DNA of 64,000 nt from Scolanthus callimorphus (lineage: Eukaryota > Cnidaria > Anthozoa > Actiniaria > Edwardsiidae), in assembly GCA_033964015.1 (NCBI GenBank), contig CM066923.1:62001-126000 (forward strand), read 5' to 3'. Of this stretch, positions 49,701 through 59,000 are shown in pieces. Position 1 is the stretch's first letter. Each line of letters begins with the position of its first letter. The notes beneath the pieces are model-generated. The model was not told the DNA's origin. It saw only the letters and a list, made by a program, of their open reading frames with translations, and did no database searches. A program made the translations under genes and the position numbers.

Positions 49701-50938
49701 ATATCATAACGGCATTAAAGCACAACGTTCTATTACTTTATCGGCGAAAGAGCACTTGTGATTTTGGGAGAGACATTCGAAACATCACGCGTGCTCTATT
49801 GTGCCGATAAGGTCATAGAAAGTTGTGCTCTAATGCTTAAGTAATAGTTCTAATGCTTAAGTAACTCGTCCCGTCCTTTTTAGGAAAGAATATTGTGACG
49901 TATTTTCTAAGTTTTTGTTTTAAAGCATTTTCCAAATAGAGCACTTGCGATGTTATGAGGGACACTCGAAACATCACGCGTGCTCTATTGCGCTGATGTC
50001 ATAGAAAGTTTTGCGCTTAAAGTAACAGTTCTCACTAAAGCTGCCCCCATCCTTTTTAGAAAAGAAAATTGTGAGTTATTTTCTAAGGTTTTGTTTTAAA
50101 GCATTTTCCAAATTCTTTTGTCCCTTACTCATATCGAGGTCTTGAAAACAGGACCAAAAGAGCCGTAAAACAAGACGGTCGTAGTACAGTCGTAAGACGG
50201 TCGTAATACAAGAACGTTTTTGTCAGTGTTGTTTCTAGAATACTGATTACAGTTCGCCGACAGCCGATGCATCGCGACTCCCGTTTTCAAGACATCGATA
50301 TATATATTTTTTAATTTGATGTTTTGCCTGAAAAGTCTTCTGAGCCAAGACATCGACTTATGTCATGTAAAGTCAGTAAGCTGCGCTTACATTTCCAGTA
50401 CAAGTAATGGTCACAGACTCTTCTAAATGCTTATTCTACAGTCAGTAAGTTGATCTTACATTTCCAGTACGTAATGGTTAGTACTGACTCTTCCATTCTG
50501 CAGTCGGTAAGTTGCTCTTACATGTCCAGTAAGTAATGGTTACGGACTCTTCCATTCTACAGTCAGTAAGTTGATCTTACATTTCCAGTAAGTAATGGTC
50601 ACGGACTCTTCCATTCTACAGTCAGTAAGTTGATCTTACATTTCCAGTAAGTAATGGTCACGGACTCTTCCATTCTACAGTCAGTAAGTTGCTCTTACAT
50701 TTCCAGTAAGTAATGGTTACGGACTCTTCCATTCTACAGTCAGTAAGTAGCTCTTACATTTCCAGTAAGTAATGGTTACGGACTCTTCCATTCTACAGTC
50801 AGTAAGTTGCTCTTACATTTCCAGTAAGTAATGGTTACGGACTCTTCCATTCTACAGTCAGTAAGTTGCTCTTACTTTTTCATCCGCTGCTGAACCCTCT
50901 GCTCCACTAACGACCCTCTATTGGAAACCACTTTCCCC
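32132..50938 (-). CDS. NFRKB: Nuclear factor related to kappa-B-binding protein (INO80 complex subunit), 18 exons, N-terminus not found
   Basis: NFRKB (INO80G) is a metazoan subunit of the INO80 chromatin remodeller. Minus-strand exons: 50876-50938, 49530-49560, 48809-48860, 48009-48244, 46899-46983, 46791-46826, 46568-46706, 45347-45440, 43092-43118, 40985-41084, 39331-39396, 39052-39134, 38814-38860, 38642-38702, 38357-38437, 35127-35270, 33456-33512, 33077-32132. All have AG/GT edges and consistent phase (about 783 residues). Recognised blocks: DTAVSSDEE, FSLLREVL, TNYVVRPST, NPHKAFTFNMHGFESIVGPVK. The winged-helix-like domain in the last three exons reads FSKETNLNKAREHSLL, LPNGEGTRAE, SGALDRLHYEKDPCVKYD, then VWIYLHRNRTEEEFEKIHQA. 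A Lys-rich coil lies at 46568-46706. The C-terminus is low-complexity and acidic. The DEUBAD-like N-terminal region must lie beyond 50938. The last exon either stops at TAG (32124) or splices on. Confidence 0.92.
32218..32350 (-). repeat. 42-bp coding minisatellite in the last large NFRKB exon
   Basis: Three tandem copies of a 14-residue unit AVKAGTASGSESEA (DNA period 42 bp), the third with one Ala substitution. In frame with the winged-helix domain, so the acidic Ser/Glu tail has grown by tandem duplication. It probably varies in length between individuals. Confidence 0.85.
33729..34788. repeat. 30-bp minisatellite in an NFRKB intron
   Basis: About 35 copies of GGTTAGGTGTATGTTCTCTC followed by GTTCATTATT. 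A G/T alternation (CATGATT or CATTATT) marks subtypes. Copies at 33890-34030 and 34490-34560 carry small deletions. Open frames on both strands follow from the 30-bp period. Non-coding intron between NFRKB exons 33456-33512 and 35127-35270. Confidence 0.92.
34793..35088. mobile_element. MITE with GACYYMGTTTACACTAG termini and TCA target duplication
   Basis: Left GACCCCGTTTACACTAGGGC and right GCTCTAGTGTAAACTAAGTC are inverted. Inside, ATTTGTCTATCCGGG-type words pair less well. TCA lies on both sides (34790-34792, 35089-35091). It sits immediately next to the 30-bp array and 38 bp from the NFRKB exon at 35127, i.e. just inside the intron donor. Confidence 0.75.
35271..38356. other. Large NFRKB intron, mostly unannotatable
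   Basis: Contains an 88-bp tandem pair at about 36105-36275 (GTTTTTTCGGCTCGAAC...GTTTTTAGTATAGATTT twice), an inverted repeat at about 36736-36834 (CATTTACAATATT...AATATTGTAAATG type, centred on CGAGGCCGAAGGCC), and the palindrome at 37785-37962. A plus-strand stretch at 37190-37560 is exon-like in composition but not recognisable. Confidence 0.45.
37785..37962. repeat. 178-bp spacerless palindrome
   Basis: Arms of 89 bp meet at ATCGAT (37871-37876) with no loop. Only about three mismatches are visible (TGAAA/GGAAA near the ends, ATGACAAT/ATAACAAT, GAACAC/GAATAC). The outer sequence is TTCAGCAG and the inner sequence is AT-rich with TATTAGTATTCTGTAAATAT. Could extrude as a cruciform. Possibly a foldback MITE. 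Confidence 0.9.
39590..40515 (-). pseudogene. Internally deleted LINE fragment, antisense to none, same strand as NFRKB
   Basis: Reading the minus strand from about 40515: NREIREAIVSQP, KNGKAPGIDLVHTEFLKH, PKSYRPISLLCIPYKLMERV, then motif A YIDLTAAYDTV after a frame change near 40050. The rest of the palm, with the catalytic (Y/F)xDD, is missing. The reading resumes near 39990 at the C-terminal end (PRKAWVRLNRLRTSWGR, then a Cys-rich tail). A dead non-LTR element in an NFRKB intron, different in type from the CR1/L2-like copies. Confidence 0.8.
41068..42158. repeat. 45-bp satellite that begins inside the NFRKB exon acceptor
   Basis: About 24 nearly identical copies of a 45-bp unit: TGGAGATAATAATAGTATCT then ATATATAGTATCACGTGGCGACGCC. 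The first unit includes the first 17 bases of the NFRKB exon ending at 41084 (as GTAAAACTAGGCGACACC). One internal unit (41473-41490) has the same exon-like variant. On the gene strand every unit ends in a TCTCCAG acceptor-like site. Near-zero divergence implies very recent amplification or strong homogenisation. Confidence 0.95.
43137..43980. repeat. 31-bp minisatellite up to the acceptor of an NFRKB microexon
   Basis: About 27 copies of AAGGATAACAAAAATAAACA followed by AACGCATCAAC, with frequent 4-8-bp deletions. It starts 18 bp from the acceptor of the 27-bp exon 43092-43118. On the gene strand its T-rich unit (TTTATTTTTGTTATCC) merges with the polypyrimidine tract. Confidence 0.9.
44093..45069 (+). 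repeat. 59-bp satellite made of 5' halves of a tRNA-Arg-like sequence
   Basis: Ten copies before the full tRNA-like end: one at 44093-44144, nine from 44535 to 45065. Unit: AGACGGCCGCGTGGCCCAAT, CATTAAGGCTTCTTATCACG, then GATCATTCATCTCTCTATC. The first 40 bases match the acceptor, D-arm and anticodon stem of the tRNA-like sequence at 45070. Units alternate in two types (CATTAAG..CACGG and CAATAAG..TTACGG), giving a 118-bp dimer. Interrupted by a MITE at 44145-44532. Confidence 0.9.
44145..44532. mobile_element. 388-bp MITE inserted in the tRNA-half satellite, TCA target duplication
   Basis: Termini GGCACCGTCCACACTACGCC and (inverted) GGTACCGTCCACACTACGCC, extending through CGGCTAAATTTGAAAACGG; inner copies of CGTCCACACTAC also occur at 44208-44222. 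TCA is duplicated at 44142-44144 and 44533-44535. Removal of the element restores the 59-bp array, so it landed after the array formed. No coding capacity. Confidence 0.85.
45070..45142 (+). pseudogene. tRNA-Arg(ACG)-like pseudogene or tRNA-derived SINE head
   Basis: The 73 bases from GGCCGCGTGGCCC to GGTGGTCA align with animal tRNA-Arg: D-arm GCCC..AGGC, anticodon loop TTACGGA, T-arm CCAGG-TTCAAGT-CCTGG and a partly paired acceptor. Mismatches are present: position 7/66 (G:G), one D-stem pair and one anticodon-stem pair (T:C). A functional tRNA is therefore unlikely. It carries A-box and B-box (GGTTCAAGTCC) like sequences and closes the 59-bp array. Confidence 0.7.
45577..46440. repeat. 21-bp minisatellite in an NFRKB intron
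   Basis: About 41 copies of TTTCAACACTACTCGTTACTC with two recurring variants (GTAACTC and CTTCTCG). Variant order repeats in blocks (for example 45780-45860 versus 45860-45950), showing multi-unit duplication. Open frames on both strands follow from the 21-bp period. Lies between NFRKB exons 45347-45440 and 46568-46706. Confidence 0.93.
47244..47764. repeat. 43-bp satellite in an NFRKB intron
   Basis: About 12 nearly identical copies of CCTCTTGGGACTTTAGATAA, CTTTACAATACTATTTATTA, CAG. Only single substitutions (TATATATT in two units, GGGAGTTT in the last). Non-coding. Confidence 0.94.
49748..50117. repeat. Diverged tandem duplication, about 185 bp twice
   Basis: A block starting GAGCACTTGTGAT and containing AACATCACGCGTGCTCTATT, TCATAGAAAGTT and TTTTGTTTTAAAGCATTTTCC recurs at about 49938 with 80-85% identity. 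Nearby, 49660-49745 is related and partly inverted. Intronic, no coding frame. Confidence 0.65.
50362..50879. repeat. 59-bp satellite starting at an NFRKB splice donor
   Basis: About nine copies of CAGTCAGTAAGTTGCTCTTA, CATTTCCAGTAAGTAATGGT, TACGGACTCTTCCATTCTA. The last unit runs directly into the NFRKB exon 50876-50938. On the gene strand each unit begins GTAAGAGCAACTTACTGA, the same sequence as the true donor and following intron. The outermost units (50362-50500) are the most diverged. Confidence 0.92.
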
Positions 50939-50981
50939 CTGTAAAAATAGAAGAGCTAATGATACAGTAATTACCTGTCTT

Positions 50982-51161
50982 AGAGCAGATTTCGTATGGC
51001 TGTGAAAAGTTCCGCGACAAAGTTGTACCGCTCCACGACCGTGACCGCGCCGCGACTGAGTGATTTCATTCGGTATCTACAGCAGGCCAGGTTCGGTACC
51101 GCCACCGCGACAGTACCGCGCCGTTTCGCGGCACTTTTCACAGTCATACGAAATCTGCTCT
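50982..51161. mobile_element. MITE, AGAGCAGATTTCGTATG family, well preserved copy
   Basis: Terminal inverted repeats AGAGCAGATTTCGTATGGCT and (inverted) AGAGCAGATTTCGTATGACT extend through TGTGAAAAGT. The interior is GC-rich with GCCGCGAC words and shares blocks with the degraded copy at 27716-27861. 180 bp, no coding capacity. Confidence 0.8.
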
Positions 51162-51545
51162 ATTGTTAGCAGATTAGATTAGATTCAATTGAAGGCAGCT
51201 GATGTGGACCTGCTATACGCGACAGGATAAAAAATGGTTGAGACCACTGAGATCTCCTCTTTTTTAACGTGCCTCGTATGTTCTCTTTCTGTTGCTTCAA
51301 TAAAATATTTCAGTTTGGACAAGTAACAGTTTCACTTTACTCATCAAAGTATCATCTTTGAAGTTTACATCCTTTTTTCACAAAATCATATCTTTCAATT
51401 TTTTTTATTTTTTGGTCACTAGAAGAGCGGGCATGCAAATCAGAAACCCTACATCCATAAAGACAGAGAATTTGGAAACCATTTTTGGGTCCTGTCGCTA
51501 TACACAATACTAACAAGTGTGTAAAATAGATTATTCAAAATATAG

Positions 51546-51825
51546 ATATTTAGTATAAACCAACTAATGGTCTATTACAAATCCTGCATTCTGATTGGCT
51601 GAGCTACTAATGGTCTATTAGTGATAGACCGTGCCTGGCAAAACCACCACCTTTCTTTGCAAGAAGACTTGATTTTTTCAACATAAAATAATGGAATTCA
51701 TTGCCAAAACTGACCAACTAGTTGGTTTATACTAAAACAATTAGACCTCTCGTCCTCATGTGCTATAATATCAATAGACTATTATTCATAGCACATTCGG
51801 CCTTGAGGTCTAATTGTTAAATATA
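51546..51825. repeat. Two adjoining foldback segments
   Basis: TTAGTATAAACCAACTA at about 51548 faces its inverse TAGTTGGTTTATACTAA near 51719. ACAATTAGACCTC..CATGTGCTAT at 51737 faces ATAGCACATTCGG..GAGGTCTAATTGT ending near 51818. GGTCTATTA is also repeated at 51570 and 51612. Possibly two nested MITE remnants. Confidence 0.55.
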
Positions 51826-51829
51826 TAAA

Positions 51830-53097
51830 TTCAAAACTAATATACTGCATCGTATAGTGCAGTAATTGTATATCAATAATATCAAATAATATTCAAATCT
51901 GTGGACTGATCTCTTATTGTGCGGGCTTCCTTATAACGAGTTCGTAGGGGAAATGAAAGCTGAAAATCATCACTCAGAAGTCTGAATCTACAAACATACT
52001 TTTCAAACAATTTTTTTACAACAGCTAAATAAAGGTTACGGTACACCTTCATGGTATTTTTCGTTAAAATGGCATAACTTCGCGAAAAAAGTGATACCTT
52101 CATCTCAACTATGGCAACTTTTTTTTCACAAATAAGCTTCTAAGTCAGCGCCCATGTGACTATTTTTACCACGTTTGTTCGCTGACGGTGCGTGAAATTG
52201 AATCTAGGGTTGCAGCCGCAGGTTCGAAACACAGTGACGATTTCTTTATTTCGCAGTAAAATCTTTTTAAATTTTTAAAGGTATGGTTGATATTTGTTGA
52301 CTAAATTAAGTATGCTAATAAAGTAAAACTTTTAAAAACAATATTAAAGTTGCCACTGAGCGTGCACAGTTACGCTGTTTTTGCTGAATTTGATTGCAAA
52401 AAAATGTTCAGTTATGTACTTCATATCTTCAACCTTTTGGTCATATAGGATCAAGTAATTGGTGCATCATCAAAACAATATGTCTCATTAACTCTTTTCT
52501 AAACTCTACCTACCCTGTAGAAAATAAGCAAACAAAGTTTTTAGTGAGTTCCCAAACTTTTTCGTTAAAATGGCATAAATTCACGTCGTTAAAATGGCAT
52601 AAATTCACAGTCGTTTAAAGCGTATATCGCGGGCTAAACTATGGTATATAATTTAATTTTACAAAACACAGATTTTCCTTTCCGGTGCCTCAGTTCAACT
52701 TTTGAGAGTTCCACCTTCATGAATATACGCTATTTTCGTTTTTTGACACCGTTTTAGCGTTGGCTAAGATGTGTTCTAAAAATCCTTATTGGGTATTTTG
52801 CAAATTCGATTTCCTTTTCATTTTATTATTTTTTTTAGAAGAAGGAAGACTCAGCGGACACACAGAAGTGGCTCTTTTTAAAATTTCAAAAATCCCCAAC
52901 ACGGTTTTTAGAACACATCTAATCCCATGGTTAAATGTTGTTAAAGAACGAAAGCATTGTATATTCGCGTGCGTAGAACTCTCGATACTTGACCTGACGT
53001 GTCGGAAAGGGTTAGATTCTTTTCACTATTTTTCAGCCATGATGCTTTTAGAGTCCAGACCGCGTGATCACAGCACGGCTAAGTAAATACACTTTCA
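51830..53097. other. AT-rich, no gene recognised
   Basis: Short direct repeats of CGTTAAAATGGCATAA (52064, 52563, 52588) are visible. No exon that could encode the missing NFRKB N-terminus was found here. Confidence 0.4.
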
Positions 53098-53233
53098 TGT
53101 TCCATTAACTCTATTAAGCAGCCTTTTCTTACACAGCTTGACTAAGTCTTAGGATATTCCGCTTTCTTGTTCCATTAACTCTATTAAGCAGCCTTTTCTT
53201 ACACAGCTTGACTAAGTCTTAGGGTATTCCGTG
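53098..53233. repeat. 70-bp tandem duplication
   Basis: The block TGTTCCATTAACTCTATTAA, through GCAGCCTTTTCTTACACAGC and TTGACTAAGTCTTAGG occurs twice, at 53098 and 53168, almost without change. It directly precedes a SINE. Confidence 0.9.
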
Positions 53234-53240
53234 TGTTGAA

Positions 53241-53470
53241 GCACGGGTGGCGCAGCGTGTAAAGCGTTTGCCTCTCACCTCTGTGCACCGGGTTCGAATC
53301 CCAGTCGGGGGCAGTTGGGATTTTTCTCTGCTGTTTCGAACCTTGTGTCCATCGTGGGTTGAAGTGATTCGTCATTTCTCCTGTGTTTCACGTCTTTCGG
53401 ATGAGACAATAAAACCGAGGTCCCGTCTCTCAGCCCACTACACTTAACCACTATGCGAGGGGCGTTAAAC
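53241..53470 (+). mobile_element. tRNA-derived SINE
   Basis: The head is tRNA-like: A-box-like GGTGGCGCAGCGTGTAAAGCG and B-box GGTTCGAATCC at 53291-53301. A body of about 150 bp follows, containing CTTTCGGATGAGACAATAAA and ACCGAGGTCCC, wording that resembles conserved SINE bodies in other animals as I recall. No target duplication found. Family name not assigned. Confidence 0.75.
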
Positions 53471-54325
53471 AATCACAGTGCTCACCACAGAATGTAATCT
53501 AACAACCACTCATGATTGTAAACTGCATTGTATAAATCGCAGTCCGCATCTTAGGGATCAGACATGTCCACATCTGTAAACCGCATTTGAACATATTTAT
53601 ATGATAATTTGCGGTATACAAGTGCCTACATTACATTTTTTACATCAGTTCTAAGATGGTGGGTGACCAAGAGCAATCGCAAAAATGTCTTATTAGACAA
53701 GTAAAATACAGGGTTCGTTTTTGCCTGTTTCCTGGCTTTTGTAACGATGTAGGCTCTTCGAACCTACGAACCAGCCTGCAAGGGACCCACAACGTCGATT
53801 CTGTAAAAAAACTGCTCTCAGGCCTTCTCGGCATAGCATGAACTTTCGCAAATAGTCGTCCATAATTTTCGGACATCAATTACTGCCTTGACACCTGTTT
53901 TTGATTCCTGTCATTTTGGAATGCTAGATTATACTCTCAGCAAGCAAATTCGAACAGAAATGTATTCCCTTATTCCAACATAACGACTACACCAAAGGCC
54001 TCCCAAAAAATCTTCAACAAATTTTACACACATGTTTATGTCATGATATGACATTATTCTGGGTGAATTGTATAGAAAATGTTTCTAAACCTATTCTTAT
54101 ACGTATACAGCTTTCAAGTTAAAAATCGTGCGTTTTTTACTAAAAATGGGAAAATTTGTGTTGCATCTATTGTTCGATCGTGATTGGCTAATTTGTAAGA
54201 AAATTTGCTCGGATGGCCTTGGTTGGTCGCACTGTAATAGATATTTTACGGAATAAAAATGTAGTTTTGTCTTTCGTTTAAATGTTCAAATAAAACTTAT
54301 TTAAGCTATAAAATGCGATTTCCGT

Positions 54326-54466
54326 GGTTTATAATGTGAGAAACGCACGAGGTCGATGCTGGAAAAACACGAGAAAAGTACGGCTCGTGAGTTTCAAAAT
54401 TTTTTCAAGTGTTTTTCCAGCATCCGATGGAAGTGCGTTTATCACATTATAAACCACAGAAATCCG
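54326..54466. repeat. 141-bp inverted repeat
   Basis: GTGGTTTATAATGTGAGAAACGC at 54321 faces GCGTTTATCACATTATAAACCAC ending at 54466. Internally GATGCTGGAAAAACAC pairs with GTGTTTTTCCAGCATC and ACGGCTCGTG lies near the loop. A further partial copy of TTTATAATGTGAGAA follows at 54510. Foldback element. Confidence 0.75.
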
Positions 54467-54773
54467 CTTTTTATTGCTTTTATAAAATAGCATCGCATCT
54501 GCCGTGCGTTTATAATGTGAGAATGCGCTGACTGTCAACCAATCAAAGCGCGTAGCTATTTTATAAAATACTATATTTCAAGATGTTTTTCGCTAGATTC
54601 TCGTTGTTGAGTGCTCTTAACCAAACCGGAATAAGCTTTATATCTGTAAATATCTTAGTTGTAAATAGAAAGAGATTAATCGATAAAGGGGGTACTTAGC
54701 AGCACTCCCAGAGAGAGCAGAAAGAACGATAAATTTAAAACGAATAAACGCTTGTCCCGCTTAATGTTAAGAA

Positions 54774-55706
54774 ATGAGCAATTTCTCATCTGTGACTCCT
54801 TGTCCTAGACGCTTTGTAAGTGAAACAGATTGGCGTGTTAATTATGAGCCTTGGACTAGAAGGGTTGTATCTACAGCTTTAGCCATCATACACGGAGGCG
54901 CGTCCCCTTTCACGGTAGCACTCAATCTTTTCGTTATACTAGCAGTTGTGAAGAAGCCGTCCCTACGAAGCAAGTCAAATATTGTCCTCGGGTCACTTGC
55001 GGTGACGGACTTTCTGACAGGTTTGGTCATCCAGCCTTTTTATGTGGTGAAGGAGTTCCAAGAAGAGCAACCTTCATACTGCTGGGTCAGCGATAGCATT
55101 TCCCATCTCGCCATTTCCCTAATGATGGTCTCTTTATTCCATGTCACTATTTTAAACATAGAAAGGTTCATAGCAATGAAGTACACGTTAAGGCATATAG
55201 CCATAGTCACTTCAAAGCGCTTGAACACTAAGTCTCTTTGGTTCATGGTGTCTTGGAGTTCTACTTTCTGCCACGTTCTTGGCCACCGAGGAAGAACAAC
55301 CTTTTATAAAATTAATACGGGTAATTTTAATGCCGGGAGTTTCGGTAATCTGCGTTTGTGCGTCCATATTCTGCTCTTTCGTGGTGACTCGAGCAAGCCG
55401 TAGACACCAGAAACAGATTGCTATGGAACACGCGTGAGCTGGTCTCCCCGCACAATTACTACAGCAAAGCAATGCCAATTTCCTATTTGTATTAATTACT
55501 TTACTTCTTATTATATCTTATATACAGAGGACTTTGGTTATAGCACTCGATCAGCACTCAACATTACTGATGCCTATTTCTATGACATTTTTGTTGCTCA
55601 ACTCCTTGTTCAGAATCCAGTTCTTTACTGCGCAAGGAATAGAGCATTTCGGAAAGCGTTCCTAGAAATCCTTAAAATCGGTACAAATGCCATACGACCG
55701 GCTTAA
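54774..55706 (+). pseudogene. Rhodopsin-like (class A) GPCR, single exon, frame-broken
   Basis: The first frame (54774-55403) gives an N-terminus with an NFS site, TM1 (about residues 31-59), TM2 with LAVTDFL (the conserved Asp), a Cys before TM3 and ERF in the DRY position (NIERFIAMKY). After TM4 the reading slips: TM5 continues in another frame near 55330-55430 (VVTRASRRHQKQIAMEHA then TGA), and TM6-TM7 lie in the frame at 55434-55706 with NPVLYCARNRAFRKAF (NPxxY plus helix 8). At least two frame changes make it non-functional unless sequencing errors caused them. Ligand class cannot be told. It resembles the large intronless amine/adenosine/melanocortin-like receptor families of cnidarians. 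Confidence 0.85.
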
Positions 55707-56018
55707 CGCCATTTATAAAGTTATGAAAAATATAAAAGGTGGCAGGGATGACAGTCCTAAAACCTGAAAACACCGCTAAAAAAGACCTAGTCACCGATAT
55801 CTCGACACTAAAAATACCATTTGTGAATCAAAGTTGGCGAAATTTGTCTTGTTTTAATCTGATATTGCTTGGATAAACCCTAGAGAAAAACGGATCACTG
55901 ATTTCCACCCTAAAATACGATGTTATCCCTAACAATTTAATATAGGAAGAGCCAACAAAAATAATTAATCGATAAATTAATAAATAGATTCATAATAAAA
56001 ACGCCCAGTTTTACCAAT
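55707..56018. other. No gene recognised
   Basis: AT-rich spacer between the GPCR pseudogene and the satellite. Confidence 0.5.
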
Positions 56019-59000
56019 GATAACACTCCTGTTGAAAGAGTATCCAGTGCTTAGTCGCTCGGTGTGATCATTGATAACACTCCTGTCAAAAGAGTATTCA
56101 GTGCTTAGTCGCTCGGTGTGATCATTGATAACACTCCTGTCGAAAGAGTATTCAGTGCTTAGTCGCTCGATGTGATCATTGATAACACTCCTGTCAAAAG
56201 AGTATCCAGTGCTTAGTCGCTCGGTGTGATCATTGATAACACTCCTGTCAAAAGAGTATCCAGTGCTTAGTCGCTCGGTGTGATCATTGATAACACTCCT
56301 GTCAAAAGAGTATCCAGTGCTTAGTCGCTCGGTGTGATCATTGATAACACTCTTGTCAAAAGAGTATCCAGCGCTTAGTCGCTCGGTGTGATCATTGATA
56401 ACACTCTTGTCAAAAGAGTATCCAGTGCTTAGTCGCTCGGTGTGATCATTGATAACACTCTTGTCAAAAGAGTATCCAGTGCTTAGTCGCTCGGTGTGAT
56501 CATTGATAACACTCTTGTCAAAAGAGTATCCAGTGCTTAGTCGCTCGGTGTGATCATTGATAACACTCTTGTCAAAAGAGTATCCAGTGCTTAGTCGCTT
56601 GGTGTGATCATTGATAACACTCCTGTCAAAAGAGTATCCAGTGCTTAGTCGCTCGGTGTGATCATTGATAACACTCTCCTGTCGAAAGAGTATCCAGTGC
56701 TTAGTCGCTCGGTGTGATCATTGATAACACTCCTGTCGAAAGAGTATCCAGTGCTTAGTTGCTCGGTGTGATCATTGATAACACTCCTGTTGAAAGAGTA
56801 TCCAGTGCTTAGTCGCTCGGTGTGATCATTGATAACACTCCTGTCAAAAGAGTATCCAGTGCTTAGTCGCTCGGTGTGATCATTGATAACACTCCTGTCG
56901 AAAGAGTATCCAGTGCTTAGTCGCTCGGTGTGATCATTGATAACACTCCTGTCAAAAGAGTATCCAGTGCTTAGTCGCTTGGTGTGATCATTGATAACAC
57001 TCCTGTCGAAAGAGTATCCAGTGCTTAGTCGCTCGGTGTGATCATTGATAACACTCCTGTCAAAAGAGTATCCAGTGCTTAGTCGCTTGGTGTGATCATT
57101 GATAACACTCCTGTTGAAAGAGTATCCAGTGCTTAGTCGCTCGGTGTGATCATTGATAACACTCCTGTCAAAAGAGTATCCAGTGCTTAGTCGCTCGGTG
57201 TGATCATTGATAACACTCTCCTGTTGAAAGAGTATCCAGTGCTTAGTCGCTCGGTGTGATCATTGATAACACTCCTGTCAAAAGAGTATCCAGTGCTTAG
57301 TCGCTTGGTGTGATCATTGATAACACTCCTGTTGAAAGAGTATTCAGTGCTTAGTCGCTCGGTGTGATCATTGATAACACTCCTGTCAAAAGAGTATCCA
57401 GTGCTTAGTCGCTCGGTGTGATCATTGATAACACTCCTGTTGAAAGAGTATCCAGTGCTTAGTCGCTTGGTGTGATCATTGATAACACTCCTGTCGAAAG
57501 AGTATCCAGTGCTTAGTCGCTCGGTGTGATCATTGATAACACTCCTGTCAAAAGAGTATCCAGTGCTTAGTCGCTCGATGTGATCATTGATAACACTCTT
57601 GTCGAAAGAGTATCCAGTGCTTAGTCGCTCGGTGTGATCATTGATAACACTCCTGTCGAAAGAATATCCAGAGCTTAGTCGCTCGGTGTGATCATTGATA
57701 ACACTCCTGTCAAAAGAGTATCCAGTGCTTAGTCGCTCGGTGTGATCATTGATAACACTCTTGTCGAAAGAGTATCCAGTGCTTAGTCGCTCGGTGTGAT
57801 CATTGATAACACTCCTGTCGAAAGAGTATCCAGTGCTTAGTCGCTCGGTGTGATCATTGATAACACTCCTGTCAAAAGAGTATCCAGTGCTTAGTCGCTC
57901 GGTGTGATCATTGATAACACTCCTGTCGAAAGAGTATCCAGTGCTTAGTTGCTCGGTGTGATCATTGATAACACTCCTGTTGAAAGAGTATCCAGTGCTT
58001 AGTCGCTCGGTGTGATCATTGATAACACTCCTGTTGAAAGAGTATCCAGTGCTTAGTCGCTCGGTGTGATCATTGATAACACTCCTGTTGAAAGAGTATC
58101 CAGTGCTTAGTCGCTCGGTGTGATCATTGATAACACTCCTGTCAAAAGAGTATCCAGTGCTTAGTCGCTTGGTGTGATCATTGATAACACTCCTGTTGAA
58201 AGAGTATTCAGTGCTTAGTCGCTCGGTGTGATCATTGATAACACTCCTGTCGAAAGAGTATTCAGTGCTTAGTCGCTCGATGTGATCATTGATAACACTC
58301 CTGTCAAAAGAGTATCCAGTGCTTAGTCGGTCGGTGTGATCATTGATAACACTCTTGTCAAAAGAGTATCCAGTGCTTAGTCGCTCGGTGTGATCATTGA
58401 TAACACTCCTGTCAAAAGAGTATCCAGTGCTTAGTCGCTCGGTGTGATCATTGATAACACTCTTGACAAAAGAGTATCCAGTGCTTAGTCGCTCGATGTG
58501 ATCATTGATAACACTCCTGTCAAAAGAGTATCCAGTGCTTAGTCGCTCGGTGTGATCATTGATAACACTCCTGTCAAAAGAGTATCCAGTGCTTAGTCGC
58601 TCGGTGTGATCATTGATAACACTCCTGTCAAAAGAGTATCCAGTGCTTAGTCGCTCGGTGTGATCATTGATAACACTCTTGACAAAAGAGTATCCAGTGC
58701 TTAGTCGCTCGATGTGATCATTGATAACACTCCTGTCAAAAGAGTATCCAGTGCTTAGTCGCTCGGTGTGATCATTGATAACACTCCTGTCAAAAGAGTA
58801 TCCAGTGCTTAGTCGGTCGGTGTGATCATTGATAACACTCCTGTCAAAAGAGTATCCAGTGCTTAGTCGCTCGGTGTGATCATTGATAACACTCCTGTCA
58901 AAAGAGTATCCAGTGCTTAGTCGCTCGGTGTGATCATTGATAACACTCCTGTTGAAAGAGTATCCAGTGCTTAGTCGCTCGGTGTGATCATTGATAACAC

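Noticed and set aside
53640..53879. Minus-strand 79-residue and plus-strand 61-residue frames
   Set aside because: Neither matches the NFRKB N-terminus or another family I know. No convincing splice borders.
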